Positions 43,557-52,810 are shown, numbered from the stretch's first letter. The stretch is 64,000 nt of DNA from Azoarcus sp. (GCA_030656215.1 JAUSOD010000075.1:1-64000); one strand, 5' to 3'. A program made the numbers and translations. The notes: generated by a model from the sequence alone, not told the origin.

Positions 43557-44612
43557 TTATTCGAGCGTCAGCTTCTGGACACCCGTCGTACCAATGAGCA
43601 CGAGATCCTGCGGATTCACCTGCACGACGCCGGTCAGCGTCATCGAACGTTTAGCCGCCTGACTACGAAATGTACTGCCCTGGTCGGTACTGATCAGAAC
43701 GCGGCCGTTCTGGCTTACCAGGAAAAAAACGTCACCGGCGACGGCCGACCCGGTCAGGGTTGCGAGTACATCGGTTTCGATCTTCGTCCAGTTGTCACCG
43801 CCATCTTCCGACTTGAAAATGGTCCCGCGCAGGCCGGCTGCCACCACCGTATGGGCTTGCCCGATCAAGGTGAAGAAACTGCCTGCATAGCCGGTTTCGA
43901 GCGCCTCAAACTTAGTGCCACCGGCCTTGCGCCTGAACACCACGCCGCGTTCGGAAGCGACAAAAAGTGCATCTCCCACCCGGCGGACCACGTTCAGGTG
44001 GAGCAGCGTTTCGTAGTCGACATGCTCGATTTCAGAGCGCCAGGTGCGGCCGCCATCTGCGGTCGACAGCAGCGTGCCAAAGGATCCGACCACATAGCCG
44101 GTGGATTCGTCATCGAACCAGACATCGAGCAGAGCCTGCTCCGGGCCATTCTCGAAATTCAGCCGCATTTCATCAAGCAATATCCCGGCCCTTTCGTCAC
44201 CCGTTGCAGCGAGTTTCTCGAAATGCGCGACTAGTTGGGTGGCAGCGTCACGCCCATCCATCTGCTTCATCCACGACACCCCGCCATCGCTCGAGTGAAG
44301 AATGACGCCGTGATGACCAACAACCCAGCCTTTGTCCGCGGTCGGAAAACTGACCGCAAGCAGATCTGAAGATACCGGCGACAGGCGCTGCTCCCAACTC
44401 ACGCCGCCGTCGTCCGAAGTAATGATCAGACCGCGTATGCCGACCGCGACCAGCCTGTTCCCGGCCTGTGCGATACCGGAGAGCTGGGTCGAGGTCGTCA
44501 GACGCGTCGTCACCGCCGGAACGTCGAGTGGGTCTCCGGTCACTTTCGCCTGAACCGTCGCGGCGGAAAACAACCAAACCCCTGCCAACAGAGACAGCGC
44601 AATCAGGCGCAC
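43557..44612 (-). CDS. YCF48/HCF136-like BNR-repeat beta-propeller protein, secreted
   Basis: 351 residues with an N-terminal signal (MRLIALSLLAGVWLFSAA). At least five repeats carry the S/D-x-D-G-G-x-S/T-W motif: SDDGGVSWEQRL, SSDGGVSWMKQM, TADGGRTWRSE, SEDGGDNWTKI and TDQGSTFRSQ. This is a periplasmic beta-propeller of the photosystem-II-assembly/YCF48 fold, here certainly not photosynthetic. It lies 47 bp upstream of the MMPL gene, so it may be a periplasmic adaptor for the transporter (inference). Confidence 0.9.
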   Translation of the reverse strand: MRLIALSLLAGVWLFSAATVQAKVTGDPLDVPAVTTRLTTSTQLSGIAQAGNRLVAVGIRGLIITSDDGGVSWEQRLSPVSSDLLAVSFPTADKGWVVGHHGVILHSSDGGVSWMKQMDGRDAATQLVAHFEKLAATGDERAGILLDEMRLNFENGPEQALLDVWFDDESTGYVVGSFGTLLSTADGGRTWRSEIEHVDYETLLHLNVVRRVGDALFVASERGVVFRRKAGGTKFEALETGYAGSFFTLIGQAHTVVAAGLRGTIFKSEDGGDNWTKIETDVLATLTGSAVAGDVFFLVSQNGRVLISTDQGSTFRSQAAKRSMTLTGVVQVNPQDLVLIGTTGVQKLTLE

Positions 44613-44822
44613 TTTGCTACTCCTTCCTCCACCCGTTGCGGGCGGCCAATATATTCCATAAGCATCGCCGCGACTGAGCCGCGAAGCTCATCCTCGGCAC
44701 CGCTGAAACCGGTAAAGACATAATCAACTTCACAATCCGTTTGATGAAGGCTGCCAGGCACCACGGAATCCAGATGCATGGCAGCGCTTCAGGCGATACA
44801 GAAAAGCGATCAAACCACCAAC

Positions 44823-46199
44823 TTAGCGAACACCACGCCCGGCAAGTGCGTCAGGCGCAAAGTAGGAACGCGGTTTGGTATCGACGTGCTGATAACCCAA
44901 CTGATCCGGGCGACCTTCAGGCTTGTTCTGGAAGCCGTAGATGCCACGCGACAGATCGTAGAGCACCATCGGACCACTGCGCGGACCAGGCTTGTCGTAC
45001 TGCTGGACCAGCGGCAGGTGCATCAGGTGGTGAACCTTTCCGGAATGATCGACGCCGTAATACACACCGGTCAGCCACGAGTCCTCATCAAGCAGGAAGA
45101 CTTTCTTCTGCTGGACGTGGCGCTGCCCGTCCTTTAGGGTACCTTCCACCACCCACACGCGGTGCAGTTCCCAGCGCAGCAGATCCACATTGGCGTGATC
45201 CTTGGGCATGGTCTCCCGCAGCGGCGCGCCGATCATCTGCCAGTTGTTGTACGGGATGTACATTTCCTTCTTGCCGACGATGTTCCAGTTGTACTTCTCC
45301 AGGGTTCCGTCGAAGGCATTGATTTCGTCAAAAATCAGCAAACCGCCGGAGGTTGTCGACACCGTGTCGAACTTGAACTCGGGCGAGCGACGAACGCGAC
45401 GCTGACCGGGCGAATACGACCACGCCATATCGGGGTTCAGGTCATGACGCAGGTAAGTGACACGCAGGTTCTGAGTACCGACTTGCGACGCTGGCTCGAG
45501 TACCTTGGCGACCAGCGCACGATACGGCCGATCCTCGGGGATCGAACTCAGAGTGTTGTCCCAGTACCAGTTGGTGGTGATCGCCCACTGAAACGACGCA
45601 GAGCTGAAGTTTCCGGCGGAATCCATCAGGCCTGCTTCGAAATCATACTCGTAGGCAGTCGGCTCCCATTTCAGGATGTTGTTCCACATCGCTTCCGCGC
45701 CCGACTTGGGGATCGGGAACGGGATCTGGGCGTGTGCGCCGGTAATGCCGGGGGCGTCCCCAACCAGCGATGGGTTCATTACACGCTCGATGGTGTTTTT
45801 GTACACCCAGTCTTCGTGGCAGGCCGTACGATGGGTTGGGTACACTTTGATGCCAAACGTCGGATAGCGTCGCATCAACTCCTTGGTACCCTCGTCGAGC
45901 TTGTCCGCATGCTCGGTCATGTTGGCCGCCGTAATATGGAGCAGCGGCTTTTCATTGGCAAAGGGGTCGATATACGGTGCGCCCTGCTTGCCATTCTTGG
46001 GCTTGTAGCCGGCCACCGGCTTGCACAGCCCCCCCTTCCACTCCGGAATGGTCCCGGAAGCATTGCCCGCCTTGACGGCACCGAACGCGGTAAGCGTGGT
46101 GCCAAGCTGCTTGACTTCCTCGGGCGTTGGCGCGGCCAACACCTGCCCCGCGATCATCGCGCCCACGGCGATAGTGGCGAAATGCTTCATGCTATTCAT
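44823..46199 (-). CDS. DUF1329 family envelope protein
   Basis: 458 residues from ATG 46199 behind AAAGGAG; an upstream in-frame ATG at 46217 is less well placed. The signal peptide is KHFATIAVGAMIAGQVLAAP. The mature protein has DUF1329 hallmarks such as GYKPKNGKQGAPYIDPFANE, then TLRYLRHD-like VTYLRHDLNPDMAWSYSPGQ, RRVRRSPEF and a C-terminal YQHVDTKPRSYFAPDAL. The fold is related to LolA/LolB-type lipid binders by general family knowledge, which suggests a periplasmic carrier of hydrophobic ligands. It is adjacent to DUF1302, its usual partner. Confidence 0.9.
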   Translation of the reverse strand: MNSMKHFATIAVGAMIAGQVLAAPTPEEVKQLGTTLTAFGAVKAGNASGTIPEWKGGLCKPVAGYKPKNGKQGAPYIDPFANEKPLLHITAANMTEHADKLDEGTKELMRRYPTFGIKVYPTHRTACHEDWVYKNTIERVMNPSLVGDAPGITGAHAQIPFPIPKSGAEAMWNNILKWEPTAYEYDFEAGLMDSAGNFSSASFQWAITTNWYWDNTLSSIPEDRPYRALVAKVLEPASQVGTQNLRVTYLRHDLNPDMAWSYSPGQRRVRRSPEFKFDTVSTTSGGLLIFDEINAFDGTLEKYNWNIVGKKEMYIPYNNWQMIGAPLRETMPKDHANVDLLRWELHRVWVVEGTLKDGQRHVQQKKVFLLDEDSWLTGVYYGVDHSGKVHHLMHLPLVQQYDKPGPRSGPMVLYDLSRGIYGFQNKPEGRPDQLGYQHVDTKPRSYFAPDALAGRGVR

Positions 46200-46271
46200 T
46201 ACTGACTCCTTTCTCATCCGACCAGAGCATGATCAAACGCCGTGGTGGATGCACATTTAGGTGAATGGTTC

Positions 46272-47906
46272 TCAGAACACTGTCTTGTAGGTGAAGCCGA
46301 GCCAGGCATGGTCCTCAGTGATGGACCTTGTCGCCCGGTTTCCGCGCTCGTAATCGGTGAATCTCAACGAGAACTCATGCACTGACCGGTAGGTTCCCGT
46401 GACTCCGACCGAGTAGGTTGTGGCGCCTTCGGAGCCGCCACCGAGGGCAGGACCGTTACCCTTGATCTGATACGCGACCGACATCGGGAACGACAGGTCC
46501 CAACTCGGGAAGGCTTGCGGAATCTGCGGCGTGACCCCCAAGTTCATGCCCCAGGCATCGCGTGACATACAGCCAGCGCGCACCCCGCCTGCGCAGTCCG
46601 AGCCATTAGCGGCCTTATTGAACAACTCGTCGTTCTCGGTCACTTCCAGAAGGCGACTGTAGTTGACTTCCGCAGTGAGCGTTCCACCGGTCCAGAGCGA
46701 GGTTCTCGGCATCAGCCACACGCCGTTTACCACTGCATGCATTGTGTTGCCTCGTGCTCCCTCTGCCTGCTTGTAAGAATAGGACGCCCCAAGCGGGACC
46801 CGTGCCGAGCGCGTTGAAGTGGAATTCAGCGCCGCATCCTTACGGTAGGAGACTTCCCCTGCCACGGCGACCGGTCCGACGTTTCCGGACAGACTCACGC
46901 CATACAATTCGGTATCACGTGCAAAGCCAAAACGAACGGACCGGACCGTTGTCACCCCATTTGTTTCGACCTGAGTAAACGCTTGCGGCAGTTTTTCATC
47001 GAATTTGCGGTAGTACAACCCGACCGTGCCTCCCATCACCGGCGGACTCCAGCGCAAATTCACGCCGAAATCACCTTCATTGGAAGGGCGCAGATCAGAT
47101 CCATTCCGCACCCCTGGAGGGCTGGCAAAGTCCGAGCGCGAGGCATCCGAACTGGCGAAAAAGGTACCCCCCGGCGCGATCCGAAACGGGTCCCATTCGA
47201 ATGCGTAATGCGCTGCCATTGAGATGTCGTCGGTGAGAATCCAGGTGGCGGAGACCTGGTTGCGCGGCATGAAGGTCTCTTTGGCTTCGATACCCGGGCT
47301 GGATGCGGCTTTCAGGCCATCCACACCCGCCATCGAGTACGCTATCGAGTTAGTGGTGGAGAACAGCGCCTCACCCCAGTAAAGATTGTGCCGACCTGCT
47401 TTAAGGCTGAGGACGGTATTGCCGAGGTCAAATGTGCCGAACACGAAGGCATCAAGCAGCTCACCGCCCGGCCCAACAATGTAACGCTGGGTATAGCCGT
47501 TAAAACGCCCGCCATCGTAATTGGACGGAAAGCGCGGATTTCCCTCAGCATCGTTATCGTAGGCAAAATCCCGCCAGCCCGCGGCACTGACTCGAAAGCC
47601 GTGTCTACCCTTATAGATCAAATCCATCTCGGTCACGATATCAAGCCGATTCATGATCATGTCGCCACGATCAAATCGCCCCTCGGTTTCGTCCGTACCA
47701 CCGCTGTTGTACAGCGTCGAATCAATCTTCTCGGCGCGAACGGCAGCGTTATAGCGAATGGTGTTGTCCCAGCGCAGTTCGATGTCGGGATTTCCGGTAT
47801 CGAAACTCATTGCGTGCGCCGATCCCGCCATTGCGGCACATGCAATGAATATGGCCACGGACAATTTTCTGGGGGCCGCCCGCTTGTTTGGGTTCTGTCT
47901 CATCAT
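46272..47906 (-). CDS. DUF1302 family outer-membrane beta-barrel protein
   Basis: 544 residues with a signal peptide (KLSVAIFIACAAMAGSAHA) and GAGGAG before the tandem ATGs at 47906/47903. The mature part has alternating aromatic and polar strands, for example IELRWDNTIRYNAAVRAE, and ends in Phe (GFTYKTVF), the outer-membrane insertion signal. DUF1302 proteins are predicted porin-like barrels commonly next to DUF1329. Two Cys in SDCAGGVRAGC may form an external disulfide. It is the first gene of the long minus run to 37439 and has operator I 100 bp upstream. It is probably the entry pore for the substrate. Confidence 0.9.
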   Translation of the reverse strand: MMRQNPNKRAAPRKLSVAIFIACAAMAGSAHAMSFDTGNPDIELRWDNTIRYNAAVRAEKIDSTLYNSGGTDETEGRFDRGDMIMNRLDIVTEMDLIYKGRHGFRVSAAGWRDFAYDNDAEGNPRFPSNYDGGRFNGYTQRYIVGPGGELLDAFVFGTFDLGNTVLSLKAGRHNLYWGEALFSTTNSIAYSMAGVDGLKAASSPGIEAKETFMPRNQVSATWILTDDISMAAHYAFEWDPFRIAPGGTFFASSDASRSDFASPPGVRNGSDLRPSNEGDFGVNLRWSPPVMGGTVGLYYRKFDEKLPQAFTQVETNGVTTVRSVRFGFARDTELYGVSLSGNVGPVAVAGEVSYRKDAALNSTSTRSARVPLGASYSYKQAEGARGNTMHAVVNGVWLMPRTSLWTGGTLTAEVNYSRLLEVTENDELFNKAANGSDCAGGVRAGCMSRDAWGMNLGVTPQIPQAFPSWDLSFPMSVAYQIKGNGPALGGGSEGATTYSVGVTGTYRSVHEFSLRFTDYERGNRATRSITEDHAWLGFTYKTVF

Positions 47907-48005
47907 GCTCCTCGATTATGTTGGTGTTGCAACTTACTACTGGCACTGAGCAATTCAATGTCATCAACGTTCTGGTTTGCGGCAACCCCGACAACAGAAA
48001 TCAAA

Positions 48006-48026
48006 TAACTAATTTTTTGTCTGTTA
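48006..48026. promoter_or_regulatory. Island operator copy I
   Basis: TAACTAA-TTTTTTG-TCTGTTA, 100 bp upstream of the DUF1302 ATG. It would control the whole transport run. Confidence 0.65.
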
Positions 48027-48124
48027 TTAAGGCGAGCCGTACAAAGCAAGCCGGGGCAAAAATCGGCAGTCCGACCCGGACAAACTCGCATTACAGCGAA
48101 AATGTTGCAGTACGATGGAGCACT

Positions 48125-48559
48125 TCAGTAACGCTCATACAGGTCAAACGGATTGCCGCTAACCAGAAAAGTCAGCGCCGTATGGTCGCTGCCAGACACC
48201 ACCGTACCGTCCGCAATCGGACTGGCGGCCACACCGGCAAAGATCGCCGTATAGACGGTGAACGCCAACCGGAGGCATTTCTTGGCAAGGTGCGACCGGG
48301 CTTGAGAAGGCGCTTGGTGACGCGGCAAGGCCGCGCAACCCCGTCCGCCATCAACGCGGGCAGGCGCGCCGGCGCGCTCGGCAGACTGCGACTCCATGCG
48401 TCGCGAGGTTCGATAATCCCCGGAGGCCGCCACAGTGCCGCAGCCTGGCATCGCACTCCCATGCGCCCATGCCTGATACGACTGGGGCTTCCGATAGACA
48501 AGTCCGCGCCGCGGGTTAGCGCTGGAACAGCTCGCAAAATTGGTGTTGAAGATTGTCAT
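48125..48559 (-). CDS. Unrecognised 144-residue protein behind its own operator and strong RBS
   Basis: The ATG at 48559 is preceded by AGGAGGTGG at ideal spacing, and operator J lies 49 bp further up, so this is the start of a designed transcription unit. The product, beginning MTIFNTNFASCSSANPRRG, is rich in Arg, Ala, Ser and Gly in its middle. It has one short hydrophobic stretch (LRLAFTVYTAIFAGVAAS) and ends SGNPFDLYERY. I recognise no family. The middle reads like out-of-frame sequence, so a frameshifted or decaying gene is as likely as a small membrane protein. Confidence 0.4.
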   Translation of the reverse strand: MTIFNTNFASCSSANPRRGLVYRKPQSYQAWAHGSAMPGCGTVAASGDYRTSRRMESQSAERAGAPARVDGGRGCAALPRHQAPSQARSHLAKKCLRLAFTVYTAIFAGVAASPIADGTVVSGSDHTALTFLVSGNPFDLYERY

Positions 48560-48607
48560 TTTCCACCTCCTCCTGTGCCTGTCCGTGCTTCTTTGTCTTT
48601 ACTTCAT

Positions 48608-48628
48608 AAACTGATCTTTCGTCAGTTT
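48608..48628. promoter_or_regulatory. Island operator copy J
   Basis: AAACTGA-TCTTTCG-TCAGTTT has perfect seven-base arms and is the best copy in the window. It lies 49 bp upstream of the ATG at 48559. Confidence 0.82.
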
Positions 48629-48786
48629 TTAACAGACTATCGCGCCCCGGCAACACTGTCAAACAAAATTTTCCGGATCTTCCGCGAGCCGCTTTCACTG
48701 CTGCAATGCAGCACAGCGAGCATCCCGATGAGCGCGCGAAACCACGCCTCGGCGCAGGTCCGCTCGGGTGGACAAAAGGCCGATCA

Positions 48787-50370
48787 CTACAAACCGCGCA
48801 CCGATACATAGTGCGAAATTGCCGGGGGGGCGTCGCCCACATGCAGTTCCCACATGGCCCGTTCTGCGTTCTGGTCGGCAATCGTCATGCGGCTGCGCTG
48901 GCGCAGGTAGTGGTCCCAGGAATCGACAAAAAAGCGTTCCACAATGCGCCGCTCATCCTCGACGCTACAGAACACGCCCCAGAAGCTGGCCCCGTCGCGG
49001 CGCCTGACCCGTCCAATGCCATCCAGGCGGTGCAGGAACTGATCGCGCTGGTCGGCTTCGACGACGTAGTCGATCTGGACCGCAACCACGCCCCCGGCCG
49101 GAATGCGTTGCGGGTCAATTTCCGGGAACAGGCTGGCGCTGGACTCGGTCGCTTCGGCCTCATCCGCAATACGCGCGGGGAACCACCTCATCAGCACCAT
49201 CACGACGAGCATCAGGACACTGCTTACCACGAAGGTTTCTGCCGTACCGATCCGCCCCGCCACCCACCCCCAGCCTGCACTCGCACCCGCCATTGCACCC
49301 TGGAAGACCACCATGTACACAGCAAGGGTGCGGCCCCTGATCCAGGTCGGCACCGACGACTGCAGCGCCAGCATGTTGGTGTTCCCAACCACCAGCCAGG
49401 CACCCCCGCCAACGAATAGCATGGCGCACACGGCAAACATGCTTGGGACAAGGGCAACGCCCAGCGTCACGCCGCCATAAACTGCGGTGGCGACGGCCAT
49501 CATCCTGTTGATCTCGAAATTAGCCTTGAGTCTCGGCACCAGCAGGGCACCAACCACGGCACCCGCCCCCATGCTCGCCAATAGCAAGCCGTAGCCCCCA
49601 GCCCCAGCGTTGAGCTGATGCTCTGCGAACAGCGGCAGCAGCGCCCATACTGCACTGCCGGCGCAAGTGAACGCGACTGTGCGCACGATCTGAACCTTGA
49701 CGATTTTCGAATGACGCACGTAGCGATGCGCACTGCGCAGACCCGACAGTAGACTCTCCGGCGGCAAGGGGCTGGGCTGATGGGAGTTCTTCCATAGCAG
49801 CAGTGCAACGAACGACAGGCCCAACAGCCCGACACAGAGCGCGAAAACGGTCACTACATCTGCCCCCGAGATCACCACCCCCGCCATGGCCGGGCCAAGT
49901 GCGCGCGCGGAACTGTACGACAGCGCACTCAACGCAATCGCCGAAGGCATCAGCGCGCGCGCGACGGAATCCATCTGTGACGTGGACCACGCGGGTGCTT
50001 GCAGCGCGAAACCGACCCCCATCGAAAAGGTGAAAAAAATCAGCATCCACGGACCGACGACATCCATCGCCACAAACAGCCACAAGCTCACCGCGGACAC
50101 GAGCATGAAACTGACCACGGCAAGCAGATAACGCCGCCGGTCCACCAGGTCGGCCATCACCCCTGAGATCAAACCGAGCAGGAAGGATGGCAGCGCTGTC
50201 GCGGACTGAATAAGCGCCACCATCAGCGGCGAGCTCGTCAGCGACACCATCAGCCACGCCGCCGCAACGCTTTGCATCCAGATCGTCAGATTGAGCGCAA
50301 CGCTGCCGAACCACAGCGTACGAAACGGAGCGCTGATAAACGCAGCCCACAGCCGGTCAGGCCTGTTCAT
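48787..50370 (-). CDS. MFS_3 (PF05977-type) transporter with C-terminal soluble domain
   Basis: 527 residues. Residues 1-400 form about 12 membrane segments with SGVMADLVDRRRYLLAVVSF as the signature loop. Residues about 410-527 form a soluble alpha/beta domain (VAVQIDYVVEADQRDQFLHR, GASFWGVFCSVEDERRIVER, then SWDHYLRQRSRMT) resembling antibiotic-biosynthesis-monooxygenase-type ferredoxin-like folds. This architecture is standard for the MFS_3 family, often annotated as enterobactin-exporter-like. It diverges from a TetR gene across operator K, the classic arrangement of a regulated efflux pump. Confidence 0.9.
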   Translation of the reverse strand: MNRPDRLWAAFISAPFRTLWFGSVALNLTIWMQSVAAAWLMVSLTSSPLMVALIQSATALPSFLLGLISGVMADLVDRRRYLLAVVSFMLVSAVSLWLFVAMDVVGPWMLIFFTFSMGVGFALQAPAWSTSQMDSVARALMPSAIALSALSYSSARALGPAMAGVVISGADVVTVFALCVGLLGLSFVALLLWKNSHQPSPLPPESLLSGLRSAHRYVRHSKIVKVQIVRTVAFTCAGSAVWALLPLFAEHQLNAGAGGYGLLLASMGAGAVVGALLVPRLKANFEINRMMAVATAVYGGVTLGVALVPSMFAVCAMLFVGGGAWLVVGNTNMLALQSSVPTWIRGRTLAVYMVVFQGAMAGASAGWGWVAGRIGTAETFVVSSVLMLVVMVLMRWFPARIADEAEATESSASLFPEIDPQRIPAGGVVAVQIDYVVEADQRDQFLHRLDGIGRVRRRDGASFWGVFCSVEDERRIVERFFVDSWDHYLRQRSRMTIADQNAERAMWELHVGDAPPAISHYVSVRGL

Positions 50371-50465
50371 AGTCGCCGTCCCTGGTCGTGCCTTCTATAT
50401 CCGACATCTCTCCCCTCCGCCCCGTGATAGAAACCAATACTGGTCTGTCTTGCATTGCCATGCTT

Positions 50466-50486
50466 TAACTGTGATGTTAACAGTTT
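50466..50486. promoter_or_regulatory. Island operator copy K
   Basis: TAACTGT-GATGTTA-ACAGTTT lies in the divergent gap between the MFS_3 gene (96 bp away) and the TetR gene at 50630. Its position next to a TetR gene makes autoregulation likely. Confidence 0.75.
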
Positions 50487-50629
50487 TCAGGATAATCTCC
50501 TCGTCCTCATGGTTGCATGTCGGCCAGGATACTCAAGCTGCAAATGTGTGCGTTCTGGCCTAGAATTCGACCGCAGCATCACTGAAAACTCATCAGATAA
50601 CTTTATTTGGCTACCGCCTTGGGCTTTCC

Positions 50630-51379
50630 ATGACCTCAAAGATCAAGAAAAACAAACAGGGACAGACGCTGGGCCGGAAGGGGCTGGAAACCCGTGCCCG
50701 GCTAATGGAGGCCGCACGGCGTCTACTCCTGACCCAGTCGCCTGTGGAGTTGACTGCAGTGGCGATTGCTGCAGAAGCACATACCTCGCCGGCCAGCTTC
50801 TACATGTACTTCGACGACACCAAAGACATCCTTTTCGCGCTGAGCGAGGTCGCTGGCGAGGACATGGCCAAGGTGCATGAGATTTTCGACAAACCGTGGG
50901 AACGCGAGAAAGTTGAAAAGCACGCCGCCGACGTTATCGAAGCACTCAACGTGGTGTGGAACAGGCACCGGGCGGTGCTGCGTTACCGGAATCTCGAGGC
51001 CACTCGCGGTGATGAGCGCTTCGAGGCCTTGCGGATGAATACCTTCATGCCGTTCATAGAGCGATTCGCCGAACGCATCCTGTCGATCAATCCCGCTCAT
51101 GGCACACGCAAACGTGCCGACGCCTATGCCGAAGCATCGATTCTGCACGGCGCAATGGAGCACCTCGCCTCGACCGACCCCGCGCTCACCGAACGTTACC
51201 TTGGGGCTCGCCGGATCAACGCCAATCTTGCGCGTATCGTGGCGATGGTCATGAAAGGCGAGCAGCAGGTGGGCGACGGCTCCGTTTCTATGAAATCGAG
51301 CACACCCGTGGACGATGCAAAGCCGATTCGCAAGACCAAGGCTGCGGCGGTAAAGACTGCACCGAACCTGGACGCTTAA
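50630..51379 (+). CDS. TetR-family regulator, best candidate for the island repressor
   Basis: 249 residues. The HTH is ELTAVAIAAEAHTSPASFYM followed by YFDDTKDILFALSE; the preceding GLETRARLMEAARRLLL is the TetR helix 1. The helical ligand domain follows, and the last 35 residues are a basic, Lys/Ala-rich tail (KPIRKTKAAAVKTAP), unusual for the family and possibly a non-specific DNA contact. It diverges from an MFS gene with the 21-bp island operator between them. That operator recurs 13 times across the window, so this protein may control the whole island, with a CoA ester or acid as inducer. A stem-loop follows the gene. Confidence 0.9.
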   Translation: MTSKIKKNKQGQTLGRKGLETRARLMEAARRLLLTQSPVELTAVAIAAEAHTSPASFYMYFDDTKDILFALSEVAGEDMAKVHEIFDKPWEREKVEKHAADVIEALNVVWNRHRAVLRYRNLEATRGDERFEALRMNTFMPFIERFAERILSINPAHGTRKRADAYAEASILHGAMEHLASTDPALTERYLGARRINANLARIVAMVMKGEQQVGDGSVSMKSSTPVDDAKPIRKTKAAAVKTAPNLDA

Positions 51380-51385
51380 GCACTA

Positions 51386-51406
51386 CGGGTGCGCCACACG
51401 CACCCG
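51386..51406. terminator. Stem-loop between convergent TetR and isomerase genes
   Basis: CGGGTGCG-CCACA-CGCACCCG, seven bases past the TetR stop. It has a perfect eight-base stem and probably works in both directions. Confidence 0.55.
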
Positions 51407-51417
51407 GTGCATGGCGT

Positions 51418-52053
51418 TTATGCGTCGAGTTGTGCCGAAGGTACAGCGCGCACAAACGCATCGAGCCGGGCACATGCACGGTCTACCGCGACAATGTGCG
51501 GAAACGGACTCAGATCAATCTCGAAACGGCGTGCGCTCTCCACCTGCGGCACCAGATACACGTCTGCCAGCGAAGGAGCGTTGCCGAAACAGAACTCGCC
51601 GCGCCCAGAGTCGGCGGCAAGCATGTCCTCCATCGCTTCGAAACCGGCGCTGACCCATGTTCTGCACCAGATTTTCACCGCGGCCTCGTCGCACCCAAGT
51701 TGCTTGCGCAGGTATTCAAGGACACGACGGTTGTTGATCGGATGGATGTCGCAGCCGACGATCGCGGCCATGGCCCGCACCCGTGCACGGTCCTCGAGCT
51801 TTGAAGGCAACAGCGGCGGTGAAGGGAAGCGTTCTTCCAACCATTCAATGATCGCCGATGACTGGATCAGGGTCAGATCGCCATCGACCAACGCCGGCAC
51901 CAGTTGCTGCGGATTGATGGCCTTGAATGCGGCACCGAGGTGCTCCTCGGTACGCAGGTCGACTGCAACGTAGTCGTAGTCGATACCCTTCAAGTTCAAC
52001 GCAATGCGCAGGCGATGCGAAGTGCCGCTGCGAAAGAAGTTGTAGAGCTTCAT
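51418..52053 (-). CDS. nagL: Maleylpyruvate/maleylacetoacetate isomerase (zeta-class GST)
   Basis: 211 residues from ATG 52053 behind AAAGG; a longer frame to 52092 adds 13 residues not typical of the family. The N-terminal MKLYNFFRSGTSHRLRIALN corresponds to the zeta-class glutathione site, with NPQQLVPALVDGD and QSSAIIEWLEE (the gamma-glutamyl-binding Ser) following. It isomerises maleylpyruvate to fumarylpyruvate with glutathione. Maleylacetoacetate is the alternative substrate, but the neighbouring gentisate dioxygenase favours maleylpyruvate. It is the last gene of the operon starting at 59157. Confidence 0.9.
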   Translation of the reverse strand: MKLYNFFRSGTSHRLRIALNLKGIDYDYVAVDLRTEEHLGAAFKAINPQQLVPALVDGDLTLIQSSAIIEWLEERFPSPPLLPSKLEDRARVRAMAAIVGCDIHPINNRRVLEYLRKQLGCDEAAVKIWCRTWVSAGFEAMEDMLAADSGRGEFCFGNAPSLADVYLVPQVESARRFEIDLSPFPHIVAVDRACARLDAFVRAVPSAQLDA

Positions 52054-52099
52054 TGTTTCAGCCTTTTGTTGTCGCGACATCTGCACACGCAACGGACGT

Positions 52100-52810
52100 T
52101 CATTCAGCTTGGCCGATGGTCAGCACGATGTCGCCGACACCGTCCACATGGCCACTGATGTGGTCGCCGGGTTTGACCGCACCGACGCCTTCGGGAGTGC
52201 CGGTGTAGATCAGATCGCCAGGTTCTAGGTGATAAAACTTTGACAGGTCGGCGATGATTTCGCGCACGTTCCAGATCAGCATTGACAGGTCGGCGCTCTG
52301 TTTGGTCACACCATTGACCTGCAGCTTGATCGCCCCCACGTTGAGCACCTCGGCCCCGACCGCCGGCACGATCTCGGTACACACTGCGGACTTTTCGAAG
52401 TTCTTGCCCAGATCCCACGGCCGGCCCTGCTCACGGGCAATCAGTTGCAGGTCACGACGGGTCATGTCGAGCCCGGCGCCGTAGCCGTAGATCAGCTCGT
52501 GAGCGTTGGCTTCGTCAACGCGAAAGCCCGGCTTGCCGATCGCAACCACCAGCTCCATCTCGAAGTGGTAGTTCGAGGTGCCGGTTGGATAGGGCACTGT
52601 GGCGCCTGAGTCGACCAGGGCGGAGGCGTCTTTCAGGAAGTAGAACGGGCTCATCGTTGCCTTGTCTACTGGGCGCCCCATCTCCACCGCGTGGGCGTAG
52701 TAGTTGCGGCCGACACAGAAGATGCGCCGAACCGGCAGACGGACATCACTGCCGCGCACGGGCAGCGAATGAACCGGGGCCGGAGCCCACAGGTAGTTTG
52801 CTTGAGTCAT
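52100..52810 (-). CDS. nagK: Fumarylpyruvate hydrolase (FAH family)
   Basis: 236 residues. The FAH-family metal site is seen in NYHFEMELVVAIG (two Glu ligands), with FCVGRNYYAHAVEMG at the N-terminus and GDLIYTGTPEGVGAVKPGD near the C-terminus. It hydrolyses fumarylpyruvate to fumarate and pyruvate, the final gentisate-pathway step. It lies directly between the dioxygenase and isomerase genes, all on the minus strand, and length and context match NagK-type enzymes rather than fumarylacetoacetase. Confidence 0.92.
   Translation of the reverse strand: MTQANYLWAPAPVHSLPVRGSDVRLPVRRIFCVGRNYYAHAVEMGRPVDKATMSPFYFLKDASALVDSGATVPYPTGTSNYHFEMELVVAIGKPGFRVDEANAHELIYGYGAGLDMTRRDLQLIAREQGRPWDLGKNFEKSAVCTEIVPAVGAEVLNVGAIKLQVNGVTKQSADLSMLIWNVREIIADLSKFYHLEPGDLIYTGTPEGVGAVKPGDHISGHVDGVGDIVLTIGQAE

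Noticed and set aside
43557-44612. Photosystem II assembly factor
   Set aside because: The YCF48 fold is shared, but no photosynthesis genes are present and it sits in an RND transport module.
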